Origin: Nocardioides zeae | Lineage (GTDB): Bacteria; Actinomycetota; Actinomycetes; Propionibacteriales; Nocardioidaceae | Reading direction: 5' to 3' | Assembly: GCF_010686755.1 (NCBI RefSeq) | Contig: NZ_JAAGXA010000013.1 | Location: forward strand, 1-64,000 | Length of the DNA: 64,000 bases | In this document: in pieces, positions 54,067 through 63,824 of the stretch | Layout: each line of letters starts with the position of its first letter | How positions within the stretch are numbered: the first letter of the stretch is position 1 | Notes under the pieces: generated by a model | What the model was told of the DNA's origin: nothing | Database searches by the model: none | Seen by the model: the letters and a program-made list of their open reading frames with translations, nothing else | Made by a program: the position numbers and the translations under genes

Positions 54067-55037
54067 GCGACGGCGTCGAGTTCGCCCCGCGTCCCCTCGA
54101 CCGGGACGCGCCGTTCTACGTCGCCGGGCACCGTGGGCTCGTGGGCGGCGCCCTCTGGCGCACGCTGGACGGCAACGGGTTCACCAACCTCGTCGGGCGC
54201 ACGTCGTCAGAGCTGGACCTGACCGACCGCGGTGCGGTGTTCGACTTCTTCGCGACCGAGAAGCCGACGTACGTCGCGCTGGCGGCCGCCAAGGTGGGCG
54301 GCATCCTGGCCAACAGCACCTACCCCGTCGAGTTCCTCTCGGTGAACCTGCAGATCCAGACGAACGTCATGGACGCGGCACTGGAGCACGGCGTCGACCG
54401 GCTCCTGTTCCTCGGCTCGTCGTGCATCTACCCGAAGCTGGCACCCCAGCCGCTCAAGGAGGAGTACCTCCTCACCGGACCGCTGGAGCCGACCAACGAT
54501 GCGTACGCGATCGCCAAGATCGCCGGCATCCTTGCAGTCCAGGCCGCTCGCCGTCAGTACGGCAAGCCCTGGATCTCAGCGATGCCGACGAACCTCTACG
54601 GCCCCGGGGACAACTTCTCGCCGACGGGCTCGCACGTCCTCCCGGCCCTCATCCGGCGCTACGACGAGGCGGCTCGGACCGGCGCGGACGTCGTCGAGAA
54701 CTGGGGCACGGGTTCGCCGCGGCGCGAGTTCCTCCACGTCGACGACATGGCCGAGGCCTGCCTCTTCCTGCTGGAGAACTACGACGGCCCGTCCCAGGTG
54801 AACGTCGGCACCGGCAGCGACGTGACCATTAAGGAGATCGCCGAGACCATCGCCGAGGTGGTGGGCTACGAGGGCGAGGTGCGCTGGGACACGAGCAAGC
54901 CGGACGGGACGCCCCAGAAGCTGATGGACGTCTCGCTCATCAACGACGCCGGTTGGACCGCTCGCGTCGGTCTGCGCGAGGGGCTCGAGTCGACCGTCGA
55001 GTGGTACCGCTCCCACCAGGGCGAGCTCCGCGGGTGA
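54063..55037 (+). CDS. fcl: GDP-L-fucose synthase
   Basis: 324 aa. [11 protein letters not shown] near 21-31 is the NADP site, [39 protein letters not shown] has the Ser-Cys and Tyr-Lys catalytic residues, and [13 protein letters not shown] the GDP-sugar loop. Epimerises and reduces GDP-4-keto-6-deoxymannose to GDP-fucose. GTGA overlap with gmd. Confidence 0.96.
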   Translation: MSDGVEFAPRPLDRDAPFYVAGHRGLVGGALWRTLDGNGFTNLVGRTSSELDLTDRGAVFDFFATEKPTYVALAAAKVGGILANSTYPVEFLSVNLQIQTNVMDAALEHGVDRLLFLGSSCIYPKLAPQPLKEEYLLTGPLEPTNDAYAIAKIAGILAVQAARRQYGKPWISAMPTNLYGPGDNFSPTGSHVLPALIRRYDEAARTGADVVENWGTGSPRREFLHVDDMAEACLFLLENYDGPSQVNVGTGSDVTIKEIAETIAEVVGYEGEVRWDTSKPDGTPQKLMDVSLINDAGWTARVGLREGLESTVEWYRSHQGELRG

Positions 55038-55057
55038 CGGTCACGGGCTGCTGACCG

Positions 55058-56164
55058 ATGCGCATCCTCCAGGTCCTCACCTACATCAGTGCCGACGGTG
55101 CGTACGGCGGACCTGTGGCGGTCGCACGCGCCCAGTGCGCTGAGCTGGCCGCTCGTGGGCACGAGGTCCAGCTGGTGACGGCCTGGGACGAGCAGGCGGA
55201 TCCCACGGTGCCCGGTGTGCGGGTGAGGCCCCACCGTGCCGCCCGGCTGCCCGGACTGGGCTTCGCCGGGCTCACGTCACCAGGGGCCTGGGCCGACGTG
55301 CGCCGCCTCGCTCGCGACGCGGACGTCGTGCACCTGCACTACGCCCGCGACTTCGTCCAGATGCCAAGCGCGGCGTCGATCCCCCGCCGCACCCCGACGG
55401 TCCTGCAGGTCCACGGGATGGTCCGACCCGACGCTCGCGCCACGGCCCGGCTCCTCGACGCGCTGTTCGTCCGGCCGGCCTACCGGCGTGCCTCCGCGCA
55501 CCTCTGCCTGACGGACGACGAGGAAGCAGCACTGAGCGACCTGGGACCCGTCGGTGGCATCGTGGCCCGCATCCGCAACGGAGTTCCGCTCACCGCCACC
55601 GCGGCGACCTGGTCGTCCCGTCCCCGCATCGTGTTCCTTGCCCGCCTGCACGAGCGCAAGCGTCCGCTGGCGTTCGTGGAGATGGCCGCTCGCATGATCG
55701 CGGACGGGTCCCCGGCACGGTTCGACCTCTACGGCCCCGACGAGGGCGAGGGCTCTCGGGTGCGTGAGCTCATCGCGTCGTCGGGTCTGGAGGAGCGCGT
55801 CGCCTACCACGGCGCCGTCGACCCGCGGGAGGTCGCGACCATCCTGGCGTCGGCACAGGCGTACGTCCTGCCCAGCGTCCGCGAGGTGTTCCCGATGGCG
55901 CTCCTCGAAGCCATGGCCGCAGGGGTTCCCAGCATCCTCACCGACGACTGCGGCCTCAGCGACGAGCTGCGGTCCCGGGGCACCGCCGCCGTGACCGATG
56001 GCAGCCCGGCGCAGCTCGCGGACGCCGCTGCCCGGCTGACGAACGACGAGGCCACCTGGACCGAGGCCTCACTCCGATCGCGCGCCGACGTCGCCGCGCA
56101 CTTCTCCCCCGCATCCGTGGTCGACCGGCTCGAGCGGATCTACCAGGAAGTGGTGCGACCGTGA
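55058..56164 (+). CDS. Glycosyltransferase family 4
   Basis: 368 aa GT-B. YISADGAYGGPVAVARAQCAELAARGHEV is the typical acceptor-domain start, IVFLARLHERKRPLAFVEMA and FDLYGPDEGEG the donor domain, and LPSVREVFPMALLEAMAAGVPSILTDDCGLSD the EX7E motif. 20 bases after fcl, so likely one operon. May add fucose, which is inference. Confidence 0.9.
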   Translation: MRILQVLTYISADGAYGGPVAVARAQCAELAARGHEVQLVTAWDEQADPTVPGVRVRPHRAARLPGLGFAGLTSPGAWADVRRLARDADVVHLHYARDFVQMPSAASIPRRTPTVLQVHGMVRPDARATARLLDALFVRPAYRRASAHLCLTDDEEAALSDLGPVGGIVARIRNGVPLTATAATWSSRPRIVFLARLHERKRPLAFVEMAARMIADGSPARFDLYGPDEGEGSRVRELIASSGLEERVAYHGAVDPREVATILASAQAYVLPSVREVFPMALLEAMAAGVPSILTDDCGLSDELRSRGTAAVTDGSPAQLADAAARLTNDEATWTEASLRSRADVAAHFSPASVVDRLERIYQEVVRP

Positions 56165-57423
56165 AGCTCCGCAACGACCGCTCCCCCGCTCCGCGTGCTC
56201 GTCAGCGGATCCTCCTCGTCGGCCTCAACTACGCGCCGGAGACGACAGGAATCGCGCCGTACACGGCCGGTATCGCCCGCGCGCTCGCCGAGGACCACGA
56301 CGTGCAGGTGCTCACCGCGCACCCGCACTACCCGCAGTGGCGGGTCCACGACGGCTACGGCGGATGGCGTGCGGACGTCCGCGACGCCGACGTGCACGTG
56401 AGCCGGCTCCGTCACTACGTGCCCGCCGAACCGGCCGGAACCTCGCGCATCGTCTCGGAGCTGAGCTTCGCTGCGCGGGCGTACGCCGCGCGCGTGCAGC
56501 GCCCGGACCTCGTGATCGCGGTGACGCCGGCGCTGCTCTCGGCGTCGGCCGCCGTGCGGATGGCCAAGCGCTGGGGCGTCCCGTGCGGCATCCAGGTGCA
56601 GGACATCTACAGCCTCGCCGTCGAGTCCATCGGCGGCCTCGGCGGACGACTGGCCACCCGGGTGCGTCAGCTCGAGGCGTGGACCCTCCGGCAGGCCGAC
56701 GGCGTCGCGACCATCCACGACCGCATGGCCGTCGCCGTCAGCGCCCTGTCGGGCATCCCCGTCGACGACGTCACGGTGGTGCGCAACTGGACGCACGTGT
56801 CGGCGCCCACGGTCGCGCGGGAGGAGATGCGCCGTCGGCTCGGGTGGCGCCCTGACCAGACCGTGCTGCTCCACGCCGGCAACATGGGGGCGAAGCAGGG
56901 CCTCGAGAACGTGGTGGCCGCCGGACGTGCTGCGAGCTCGCGGCCGGAGGACGTCCGCGTCATCCTCATGGGAGACGGCAGCGAGCGACAGCGGCTCGGT
57001 GAGCTGGCGTCAGGTGCGGAACGGGTCGAGTTCATGGCCCCGGTCGGCAACGACGACTTCACCAACGTGCTGGCAGCGGCCGACGTGCTCTGCCTCAACG
57101 AGCGCCCGGGGCTCAAGGAGATGTGCGCGCCCTCCAAGCTCACGTCGTACTTCGCGACGGGTGTGCCCGTCGTCGCCGCGACCGAAGCGGAGAGCGCTGC
57201 CGCTCACGATGTTCGGGCCAGCGGCGCCGGCCTCGTGGTGACGCCCGGAGACCCGCAAGCGCTCCTCGACGGGGTCAGTGCGCTTGTGGGCGACGCGGGG
57301 CGTGAGCGGGGTTCCCGCGGCCCGGTCTTCGCCGCGGAGACGTTGAGCCAGTCCGCCGCCGTCGCCGCCTATCGCTCCTGGGCAGCGGACCTCGTGGCCG
57401 GGAAGCGCTCTCCCAGCACCTGA
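56161..57423 (+). CDS. Glycosyltransferase family 4, WbuB/WcaI-like
   Basis: 420 aa GT-B. LLVGLNYAPETTGIAPYTAGIARALAEDHDVQVLTAHPHYPQW is the WcaI/WbuB N terminus that in colanic-acid and O-antigen systems transfers fucose or N-acetyl-fucosamine. LLHAGNMGAKQGLENVV and CLNERPGLKEMCAPSKLTSYFATGVPVVAATEAES follow. Four-base overlap with the previous gene; the 3' end overlaps the convergent acetyltransferase gene by 55 bases. Confidence 0.92.
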   Translation: MKLRNDRSPAPRARQRILLVGLNYAPETTGIAPYTAGIARALAEDHDVQVLTAHPHYPQWRVHDGYGGWRADVRDADVHVSRLRHYVPAEPAGTSRIVSELSFAARAYAARVQRPDLVIAVTPALLSASAAVRMAKRWGVPCGIQVQDIYSLAVESIGGLGGRLATRVRQLEAWTLRQADGVATIHDRMAVAVSALSGIPVDDVTVVRNWTHVSAPTVAREEMRRRLGWRPDQTVLLHAGNMGAKQGLENVVAAGRAASSRPEDVRVILMGDGSERQRLGELASGAERVEFMAPVGNDDFTNVLAAADVLCLNERPGLKEMCAPSKLTSYFATGVPVVAATEAESAAAHDVRASGAGLVVTPGDPQALLDGVSALVGDAGRERGSRGPVFAAETLSQSAAVAAYRSWAADLVAGKRSPST

Positions 57424-57962
57424 GGGGCCCCGCTGCCCACGATGGTGTTGGGCGGCACGTCCGACTGCACGGTGGTCCCGGGGCCGACCAGCGCAGAACG
57501 TCCGATCGTGACACCTCCGGTGACCACGCACCGCGCCGTCACCCAGGCACCGGCCTCGATGACCACCGGCCTCGTGATCAGGGCCATGTCGCGTCGGTGC
57601 GCGTGGGAACCAGTGGTGATGAAGGTGCCCTGGCTGACCACCGCGTCGTGGCCGATCGTCAGCTCGTCCTGGTTGTGGAGCCACACGTCCTCGCCGACCC
57701 ACGAACGGTCGCCGATCGTCAGCTTCCACGGGAACTTCACGCGCAGTCCGGGGCGCAGGATCACGCCGTCACCGATGGTCGCTCCGAACTTCCGCAGGAC
57801 CGCGACCCGCAGTCGCGAGCTGATCTGGAACGCGTTGGTGACGAAGACCTGCTCCACCAGCCCCCAGAGCAGCACCATCCAGGCGGGACGTCCCCAGGCG
57901 GCGCGGGCTCCGGGAGCGCGGGAGAGATCGATGACCGGCGGCAGGTCCTCAGGCACGGTCAC
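57369..57962 (-). CDS. Colanic-acid-type O-acetyltransferase (WcaF-like, left-handed beta helix)
   Basis: 197 aa. A hydrophobic N-terminal helix region precedes isoleucine-patch hexapeptide repeats (IGDGVILRPGLRVKFPWKLTIGDRSWVGEDVWLHNQDELTIGHDAVVSQG, then the catalytic-His region TGSHAHRRD, then GGVTIGRSALVGPG). It matches the WcaF family that O-acetylates exopolysaccharide sugars. GTG at 57962 with GGGAGG just before it. Overlaps the GT4 gene tail to tail. Confidence 0.92.
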   Translation of the reverse strand: MTVPEDLPPVIDLSRAPGARAAWGRPAWMVLLWGLVEQVFVTNAFQISSRLRVAVLRKFGATIGDGVILRPGLRVKFPWKLTIGDRSWVGEDVWLHNQDELTIGHDAVVSQGTFITTGSHAHRRDMALITRPVVIEAGAWVTARCVVTGGVTIGRSALVGPGTTVQSDVPPNTIVGSGAPQVLGERFPATRSAAQER

Positions 57963-57988
57963 AGCCTCCCACGCCGACGCTCCACGGG

Positions 57989-59233
57989 TCAGTCGTTCAC
58001 CATGCCCGCGCCGACCGTCACACCCGTCGCCTCGTCGATGAGGATGAAGGCGCCGGTCGTGCGGTTGCGCGAGTAGGGGTCGAGCAGCAGCGGCTGCTGC
58101 GTGCGCAGGCGCACGCGGCCGATCTCGTTGACGCCGAGCTCCCCCGTCTCGAGGTCGCGGTGGAGCGTGTTGACGTCGAGGCGGTAGTCGAGCTCCTTGA
58201 CGAGGGCCTTGACCGTGCGCGTCGTGTGCTTGACGAGCAGCTTCTGACGCGGGCGCAGCGGCGTCGTGCTCATCCACGCCACCATCGCGTCGACGTCCTG
58301 CGTCACGGCCGGCTGGTTGTTGGGCCGCGCGATGAGGTCGCCGCGGGAGACGTCGACGTCCTCGTTGAGTCGGATCGTCACCGACATCGGCGGGTAGGCC
58401 TCGGTGACCTCGCGGTCGAAGAGGTCGATGCCCGCGATCGTCGCCGGCATGCCGGAGGGCAGCACGACGACGTCGTCGCCGGGCTTGAAGACACCGCCGG
58501 CGACCTGACCCGCGTAACCCCGGTAGTCGTGGTGCTCGTCCGACTTGGGACGCACGACGTACTGCACCGGGAACCGCGCGTCGCGCAGGTCGCGGTCGGA
58601 GGCCACGTGGACGTTCTCGAGGTGGTGGAGGAGCGAGGACCCGTCGTACCAGGGCATGTTGGCCGACCGCGTGACCACGTTGTCGCCCTTGAGCGCAGAG
58701 ATCGGGATGATCGTCAGGTCGGGGATCGTGAGCTTCGTGGCGAAGGCGCTGAACTCGCGCTTGATCTCCTCGAACCGCTCGGCCGAGTAGTCCACGAGGT
58801 CCATCTTGTTGACGGCCAGCACGAGGTGCGGCACGCGGAGCAGAGAGAGCAGCACCGCGTGTCGGCGGGACTGCTCCGTGAGCCCGTGGCGGGCGTCGAC
58901 GAGCACGAGGCCGAGGTCGGCGGTGGAGGCGCCGGTGACCATGTTCCGCGTGTACTGCACGTGGCCCGGCGTGTCCGCGATGATGAACTTCCGCGTCGGG
59001 GTCGCGAAGTAGCGGTAGGCCACGTCGATCGTGATGCCCTGCTCCCGCTCGGAGCGGAGGCCGTCGGTGAGCAGCGCGAGGTCGGTGTAGTCGTAGCCCT
59101 TGGAGGCGCTGGTGGCCTCGACGGCAGCGAGCTGGTCCTCGAAGATCGCCTTCGAGTCGAGCAGCAGCCGACCGATGAGGGTCGACTTGCCGTCGTCGAC
59201 GGATCCAGCGGTAGCGAAACGGAGCAGGTCCAT
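57989..59233 (-). CDS. cysN: Sulfate adenylyltransferase subunit 1 (GTPase)
   Basis: 414 aa EF-Tu-like GTPase. G1 GSVDDGKS at 10-17, REQGITIDVAYRYF as switch I, ADTPGHVQYTRNM as G3, and NKMDLVDYS as G4. It drives APS synthesis from sulfate and ATP together with CysD. No APS-kinase domain is fused at the C terminus. The ATG shares a base with the cysD stop. Its place inside a polysaccharide locus could mean sulfate for sugar sulfation, but no kinase or sulfotransferase is nearby. Confidence 0.96.
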   Translation of the reverse strand: MDLLRFATAGSVDDGKSTLIGRLLLDSKAIFEDQLAAVEATSASKGYDYTDLALLTDGLRSEREQGITIDVAYRYFATPTRKFIIADTPGHVQYTRNMVTGASTADLGLVLVDARHGLTEQSRRHAVLLSLLRVPHLVLAVNKMDLVDYSAERFEEIKREFSAFATKLTIPDLTIIPISALKGDNVVTRSANMPWYDGSSLLHHLENVHVASDRDLRDARFPVQYVVRPKSDEHHDYRGYAGQVAGGVFKPGDDVVVLPSGMPATIAGIDLFDREVTEAYPPMSVTIRLNEDVDVSRGDLIARPNNQPAVTQDVDAMVAWMSTTPLRPRQKLLVKHTTRTVKALVKELDYRLDVNTLHRDLETGELGVNEIGRVRLRTQQPLLLDPYSRNRTTGAFILIDEATGVTVGAGMVND

Positions 59234-60147
59234 CAGAAGTAGCCCTCCTTCTTGCGGTCCTCCATGGCAGCCTCGGAGAACCGGTCGTCGCCACGGGTCG
59301 CGCCGCGCTCGGTGAGGCGGGCGACGGCGATCTCGTCGATGATCTCGGCCGTCGTCGCGGCGGTCGACTCGACGCAGCCGGTGAGGGTCAGGTCGCCCAC
59401 GGTGCGGAACCGGACGGTGCGCTCCTCGGCGACCTCGCCGGCCCGCAGCGGGTTGTGCTCGCTCTCGCTCAGCAGCATGCCGTCCCGCTCGAAGACGCGG
59501 CGCTGGTGGGAGAAGTAGATCGACGGGATCGAGATCTGCTCCCGGTCGAGGTAGTGCCAGATGTCGAGCTCGGTCCAGTTGCTCAGCGGGAAGATCCGCA
59601 TGTGCTCGCCCTCATGGATGCGCCCGTTGTAGAGGCTCCAGAGCTCGGGGCGCTGGTTCTTCGGGTCCCACTGGCCGAACTCGTCGCGGTGGGAGTAGAC
59701 CCGCTCCTTCGCGCGCGCCTTCTCCTCGTCGCGACGACCGCCGCCGAAGGCCGCCGTGAAGCCCTCCTCCTCGATGGCGTTGAGGAGGGTGCCGATCTGC
59801 ATCCGGTTGCGCGTCGTGCGCCCGTCGTCGACGACGACGCCGTTGGCGATCGCCTCCTCCACGGACGCCACCACCAGGCGGAGACCGAGGCGGGCCACCC
59901 ACTCGTCGCGGCACGCGAGCACCTCGGGGAAGTCGTAGCCCGTGTCGACCTGCAGCACGGGGAACGGGATCTTCGCCGGGTAGAACGCCTTCTCGGCGAG
60001 GCGCAGCATGACGATCGAGTCCTTGCCGCCCGAGAACATCAGGACGGGCTTCTCGAACTCGGCGGCGACTTCGCGGAAGATGTGGATCGACTCGGCCTCG
60101 AGCTGGTCGAGCTGGCTCAGGCGGTAGTCGGGGTGGGTCACGGACAC
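59233..60147 (-). CDS. cysD: Sulfate adenylyltransferase subunit 2
   Basis: 304 aa PP-loop ATP pyrophosphatase. SGGKDS at 39-44 is the PP motif; AAFGGGRRDEEKARAKERVYS and LSNWTELDIWHYL are CysD landmarks. Forms APS with CysN. Starts with GTG at 60147; upstream is the acyltransferase stop 72 bases away on the same strand. Confidence 0.97.
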   Translation of the reverse strand: MSVTHPDYRLSQLDQLEAESIHIFREVAAEFEKPVLMFSGGKDSIVMLRLAEKAFYPAKIPFPVLQVDTGYDFPEVLACRDEWVARLGLRLVVASVEEAIANGVVVDDGRTTRNRMQIGTLLNAIEEEGFTAAFGGGRRDEEKARAKERVYSHRDEFGQWDPKNQRPELWSLYNGRIHEGEHMRIFPLSNWTELDIWHYLDREQISIPSIYFSHQRRVFERDGMLLSESEHNPLRAGEVAEERTVRFRTVGDLTLTGCVESTAATTAEIIDEIAVARLTERGATRGDDRFSEAAMEDRKKEGYF

Positions 60148-60219
60148 CGGTTCAGAGTACGGACAGGTGTCTCATGCCCGCGCCTTCGTCCAACTACTGA
60201 GCATTCACCTGTCCAGCGA

Positions 60220-62466
60220 CTATCGAACTCCGGAGAGCGCCTCTGCGAGGAGCGGGGCCAGTTCCTCGGACAGCGGAATGGACAGGTGGATACCGTCAAC
60301 CGTCGCGGGTGTGGTGCCGATCCAGCCGGGGCATCGGTTGCTGACGCAAAACCAGTCCTCCGTCGAGACGTAGGTTGCGCCGGCGGCCTCGGCGGCGGCT
60401 CGTTCCCCGGCGGCGTGCGAGCTCCATTGAGCACTGGGGGTCGCCTCGCAATCATCGGGGTCGCCGAAGCGAGTCATACAATCCACGAGCGAGGGTGACT
60501 TCGGCCGAGGCTGCAGCACGACAACATGGTCAGACCACTGTGCATAGCGACGGAGCGTATCCCTCATCCCAGCCTCGGCCACGCCCTCTCGGGTGTAGGA
60601 GAGGTCGGTGCGTCGAGCGTTCTCGACATGCCCCTCGCCGCTGGCCAAGACGATTAGGTCTGGCTGCAAGGTCGCGATTGTTCGGTCGCGTTCGCCGTTC
60701 AGGTCGGCGCACTCGGGGTAGGGCGCCCCGTCCGATCGGAAATAGCCAGGCAGGGTCCATGTGCCGCACTGGCTGCCGGTCAGCTGTACAACCTTCACCT
60801 CCGGACCCAGTGCGCTCAACAAACCGGGCATCCACGCCGCGGCGACTGAATCGCCGACGACCACCACAACCTCAGCGTCGGGCGCACTACTTCCGAACAC
60901 GCAGTTGACGGATTGGTTCTCGGTCAGGGTCGAGCACGCAACGTCATCCAACTGGCGGCGCCACACTTCGGTGTCCAAGTCCTCGAAGGACAGGTTGAGT
61001 GTGGGATAGGTCGTTGAGTTGAGCGCAAGAATCAACCGCTGCCGCTGTACGGCAATCATGCCGGCGAGTCCGTCCGCGGCACCAGTCGTCTGAGTCTGCG
61101 GCTGCGGGGCTGAAGCCAGTGAATCGAGTTCCCCACTTGCCTCGATTGACCGGCTTGTCGTCGCGACAGCACCTACTGCGGCCACGAGCACCAGCCCGGC
61201 GACCAACCAACCTTGAACCAGGCGCCGTTGTCTCCGCTTGCGTTCGGACCGCCGCACGCGACGTTTGAACCTCTTCTTCTCGGGGGGAGTCATCAACCAC
61301 ATCGCTGTCCGCATGGGTCGTTCGACGAGGTAGAAGAACACGACCGACAAGATCGCCGTGAGGGCTATCACCGCCACCTCGTACTGCCAGTCGACCTCGA
61401 AGAACGGCCGCAGCAGAACGATCAGCGGAAGGTGCCAGAGATACACCGAGTACGAGATGTCCCCGATGTAGGTCATGAGCCGGTTGTCGATGAGGACGAA
61501 CCTCCGCGTGTCGCGACCGACGCCCGCCGCGACGACAGCTGCTGTGCACAACACCGGCAGGAGGCCCCAGGGCGCGGGGAACGCGACCTCGTGGTGCAAG
61601 AGGAAGATCGGGAAGGCGAGCGACAGGAAGCCGCCATAGCTGAGCACGAGTGCGACGCGCGATGGCAGGCGTGCGAGAACTGGCTGGGCGATGGCGAGGA
61701 GACCGCCGATACCGAACTGCCAGGCTCGGTCGAAGGTGGAGAAGTATGCGACGGTCGGCGCGGCGACCGAGTGCCACAGCGAGTAGCAGAAGAAGCCCAC
61801 CACGACGACGGAGACGGCGACGAAGAGCGCTGGGCGGTTCGACCGCATTCGACGCGAGACGAAGATGACAGCGAAGAGCAGCAGGGGCCAGACGGCGTAG
61901 AACTGCTCCTCCACCGACAGGGACCAGTAGTGGAGGAAGGGCGACTTGCCCTGGGTTGCGAAGTAGTCCGTTCCCTGGTTCGCGAAGTGCCAGTTCGCCC
62001 AGAAGATGCTGGACCAGAACCCATCTTCGGCGATGCGGTCGCCGCGCTCCGGATTGAACACCCAGTAGCTCGCCGCGATGGTCACCGCGGTCACGAAGAG
62101 ACCCATGGGCAGGAGCCGTCGCGCCCGCGCCAGGTAGAACGGCACGAAGTAGATCCGACCGTGCTCGTCGGCCATGTCCAGCAGGACCTTGGTGATGACG
62201 AAGCCCGACAACACGAAGAAGATGTCGAGCGCCGTGAAGACGCCTTGGGGAGCCAGGTAGAGGTGGCCGATGACGACGAGGATGACGCCGACACCGCGAA
62301 CGCCTTGGAGGTCGTAGCGTGTCGCCGGGTTGCGTCGCTTCGGCTGCGGGGTCAAGGCTGCCCGGAGCTTCTTCCACTTCGAGCGATGACCGCGCCCCCG
62401 TGAGGAAGACCGAGAACGACCCGACGTCGAACGCGATCGTTCGGACTGACCAGCAACAACACTCAC
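60220..62466 (-). CDS. Membrane acyltransferase with SGNH domain (OafA type)
   Basis: 748 aa. A Ser/Arg-rich cytoplasmic start leads to the acyltransferase-3 membrane domain (YDLQGVRGVGVILVVIGHLY with the catalytic His; FFVLSGFVITKVL; HYWSLSVEEQFYAVWPLLL; FVYLVERP-type end). A basic linker and one more membrane segment follow. The C-terminal SGNH domain has VVGDSVAAAWMP near 535 and DGIHLS near 724. It passes acetyl or another acyl group through the membrane to O-acylate an outside glycan. It and the WcaF-like enzyme give two acylation activities in the locus. Confidence 0.93.
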   Translation of the reverse strand: MSVVAGQSERSRSTSGRSRSSSRGRGHRSKWKKLRAALTPQPKRRNPATRYDLQGVRGVGVILVVIGHLYLAPQGVFTALDIFFVLSGFVITKVLLDMADEHGRIYFVPFYLARARRLLPMGLFVTAVTIAASYWVFNPERGDRIAEDGFWSSIFWANWHFANQGTDYFATQGKSPFLHYWSLSVEEQFYAVWPLLLFAVIFVSRRMRSNRPALFVAVSVVVVGFFCYSLWHSVAAPTVAYFSTFDRAWQFGIGGLLAIAQPVLARLPSRVALVLSYGGFLSLAFPIFLLHHEVAFPAPWGLLPVLCTAAVVAAGVGRDTRRFVLIDNRLMTYIGDISYSVYLWHLPLIVLLRPFFEVDWQYEVAVIALTAILSVVFFYLVERPMRTAMWLMTPPEKKRFKRRVRRSERKRRQRRLVQGWLVAGLVLVAAVGAVATTSRSIEASGELDSLASAPQPQTQTTGAADGLAGMIAVQRQRLILALNSTTYPTLNLSFEDLDTEVWRRQLDDVACSTLTENQSVNCVFGSSAPDAEVVVVVGDSVAAAWMPGLLSALGPEVKVVQLTGSQCGTWTLPGYFRSDGAPYPECADLNGERDRTIATLQPDLIVLASGEGHVENARRTDLSYTREGVAEAGMRDTLRRYAQWSDHVVVLQPRPKSPSLVDCMTRFGDPDDCEATPSAQWSSHAAGERAAAEAAGATYVSTEDWFCVSNRCPGWIGTTPATVDGIHLSIPLSEELAPLLAEALSGVR

Positions 62467-62647
62467 GGTCGACTCTCCCAGAGACGCGGCGCGACGGCCG
62501 CACGATGCAGCACCGGAGCCACGGAGCGGACCGGCGCGTCCCAGCTACGCCCTGACGCGCGCTGTGAACGAACCGATTCTCCGGCAGTTCGTTCCCGCCC
62601 GCCCCGGGTTCACCGAGGCGGAACCGGACGGTCTAGACCAGGGCGGC

Positions 62648-63814
62648 TCAGTCCCGACCGTAGATGTCCCGCGTGTACACCTTGTCCGCCACGTCGGCCA
62701 GCACGTCGGTGCGGCGGTTGGCGATGATGACGTCGGCCCTCTTCTTGAACTCGTCGAGGTCCTGCACGACCTCCGAGTTGAAGAACAGGTCATCGTCGAG
62801 CGACGGCTCGTAGATGACGACCTCGACACCCTTCGCCTTGATCCGCTTCATGACGCCCTGGATCGAGGAGGCACGGAAGTTGTCGGAGCCCGACTTCATG
62901 ATGAGCCGGTAGATGCCCACGGTGGTGGGGTTGCGGCGCAGCACGTCCTCGGCGATGAAGTCCTTGCGCGTCGTGTTGGCCTCGACGATGGCGGAGATGA
63001 GGTTCTGCGGCACGTCGGAGTAGTTGGCCTGCAGCTGCTTGGTGTCCTTGGGCAGGCAGTAGCCGCCGTAGCCGAACGACGGGTTGTTGTAGTGCCCGCC
63101 GATCCGAGGGTCGAGCCCGACCCCCTCGATGATCTGGGACGAGTTGAGCCCGTGCACCGCGGCGTAGGTGTCCAGCTCGTTGAAGTACGCCACCCGCAGC
63201 GCCAGGTAGGTGTTGGCGAACAGCTTGATCGCCTCCGCCTCGGTGGCGTCGGTGAAGAGCGTCGGGACGTCCTTCTCGATGGCACCCTCGATGAGGAGCG
63301 CGGCGAACTCCCGGGCGCGCTCGCCCGTGTCGCCGACGACGATGCGGGAGGGGTGCAGGTTGTCGTAGAGCGCCCGGCCCTCGCGGAGGAACTCCGGGGA
63401 GAAGATGATCGAGGCCCCCGGGTTCTCCGAGCGCATCCGCTCGGTGAAGCCGACCGGCACGGTCGACTTCACGATGATCGTGGCGTCCGTGTTGATGGCC
63501 AGCACGTCGGCGATGACCGACTCCACCGTCGAGGTGTTGAAGTAGTTGGTGCGCTCGTCGTAGTCCGTCGGCGTCGCGACGACCACGAACCGGGCGTCGG
63601 AGTACGCCGCGGCCTTGTCCAGCGTCGAGGTGAGGGTCAACGGCTTCGTCGCGAGGTAGTCCTCCAGCTCCCGGTCCTCGATGGGCGAGGTCCGGTCGTT
63701 GAGGAGGTCCACCCGGTGCTGGTCGACGTCGACGGCGACGACCTCGTGGTGCTGGGCGAGGACGACGGCGTTGGAGAGCCCGACGTAACCCAGGCCCGCG
63801 ACGGCGATCTTCAT
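62648..63814 (-). CDS. UDP-glucose 6-dehydrogenase family protein (short form)
   Basis: 388 aa nucleotide-sugar dehydrogenase. [14 protein letters not shown] at 7-20 is the NAD site; [12 protein letters not shown] follows, and [12 protein letters not shown] near 252 has the catalytic Cys. Length and the [17 protein letters not shown] block match the short Ugd group. It makes UDP-glucuronate (or GDP-mannuronate), an acidic sugar for the polymer. TAGGCT ends 7 bases before the ATG and overlaps the stop codon of the next gene upstream. Confidence 0.94.
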   Translation of the reverse strand: MKIAVAGLGYVGLSNAVVLAQHHEVVAVDVDQHRVDLLNDRTSPIEDRELEDYLATKPLTLTSTLDKAAAYSDARFVVVATPTDYDERTNYFNTSTVESVIADVLAINTDATIIVKSTVPVGFTERMRSENPGASIIFSPEFLREGRALYDNLHPSRIVVGDTGERAREFAALLIEGAIEKDVPTLFTDATEAEAIKLFANTYLALRVAYFNELDTYAAVHGLNSSQIIEGVGLDPRIGGHYNNPSFGYGGYCLPKDTKQLQANYSDVPQNLISAIVEANTTRKDFIAEDVLRRNPTTVGIYRLIMKSGSDNFRASSIQGVMKRIKAKGVEVVIYEPSLDDDLFFNSEVVQDLDEFKKRADVIIANRRTDVLADVADKVYTRDIYGRD

Positions 63815-63824
63815 GGTCGGGAGC

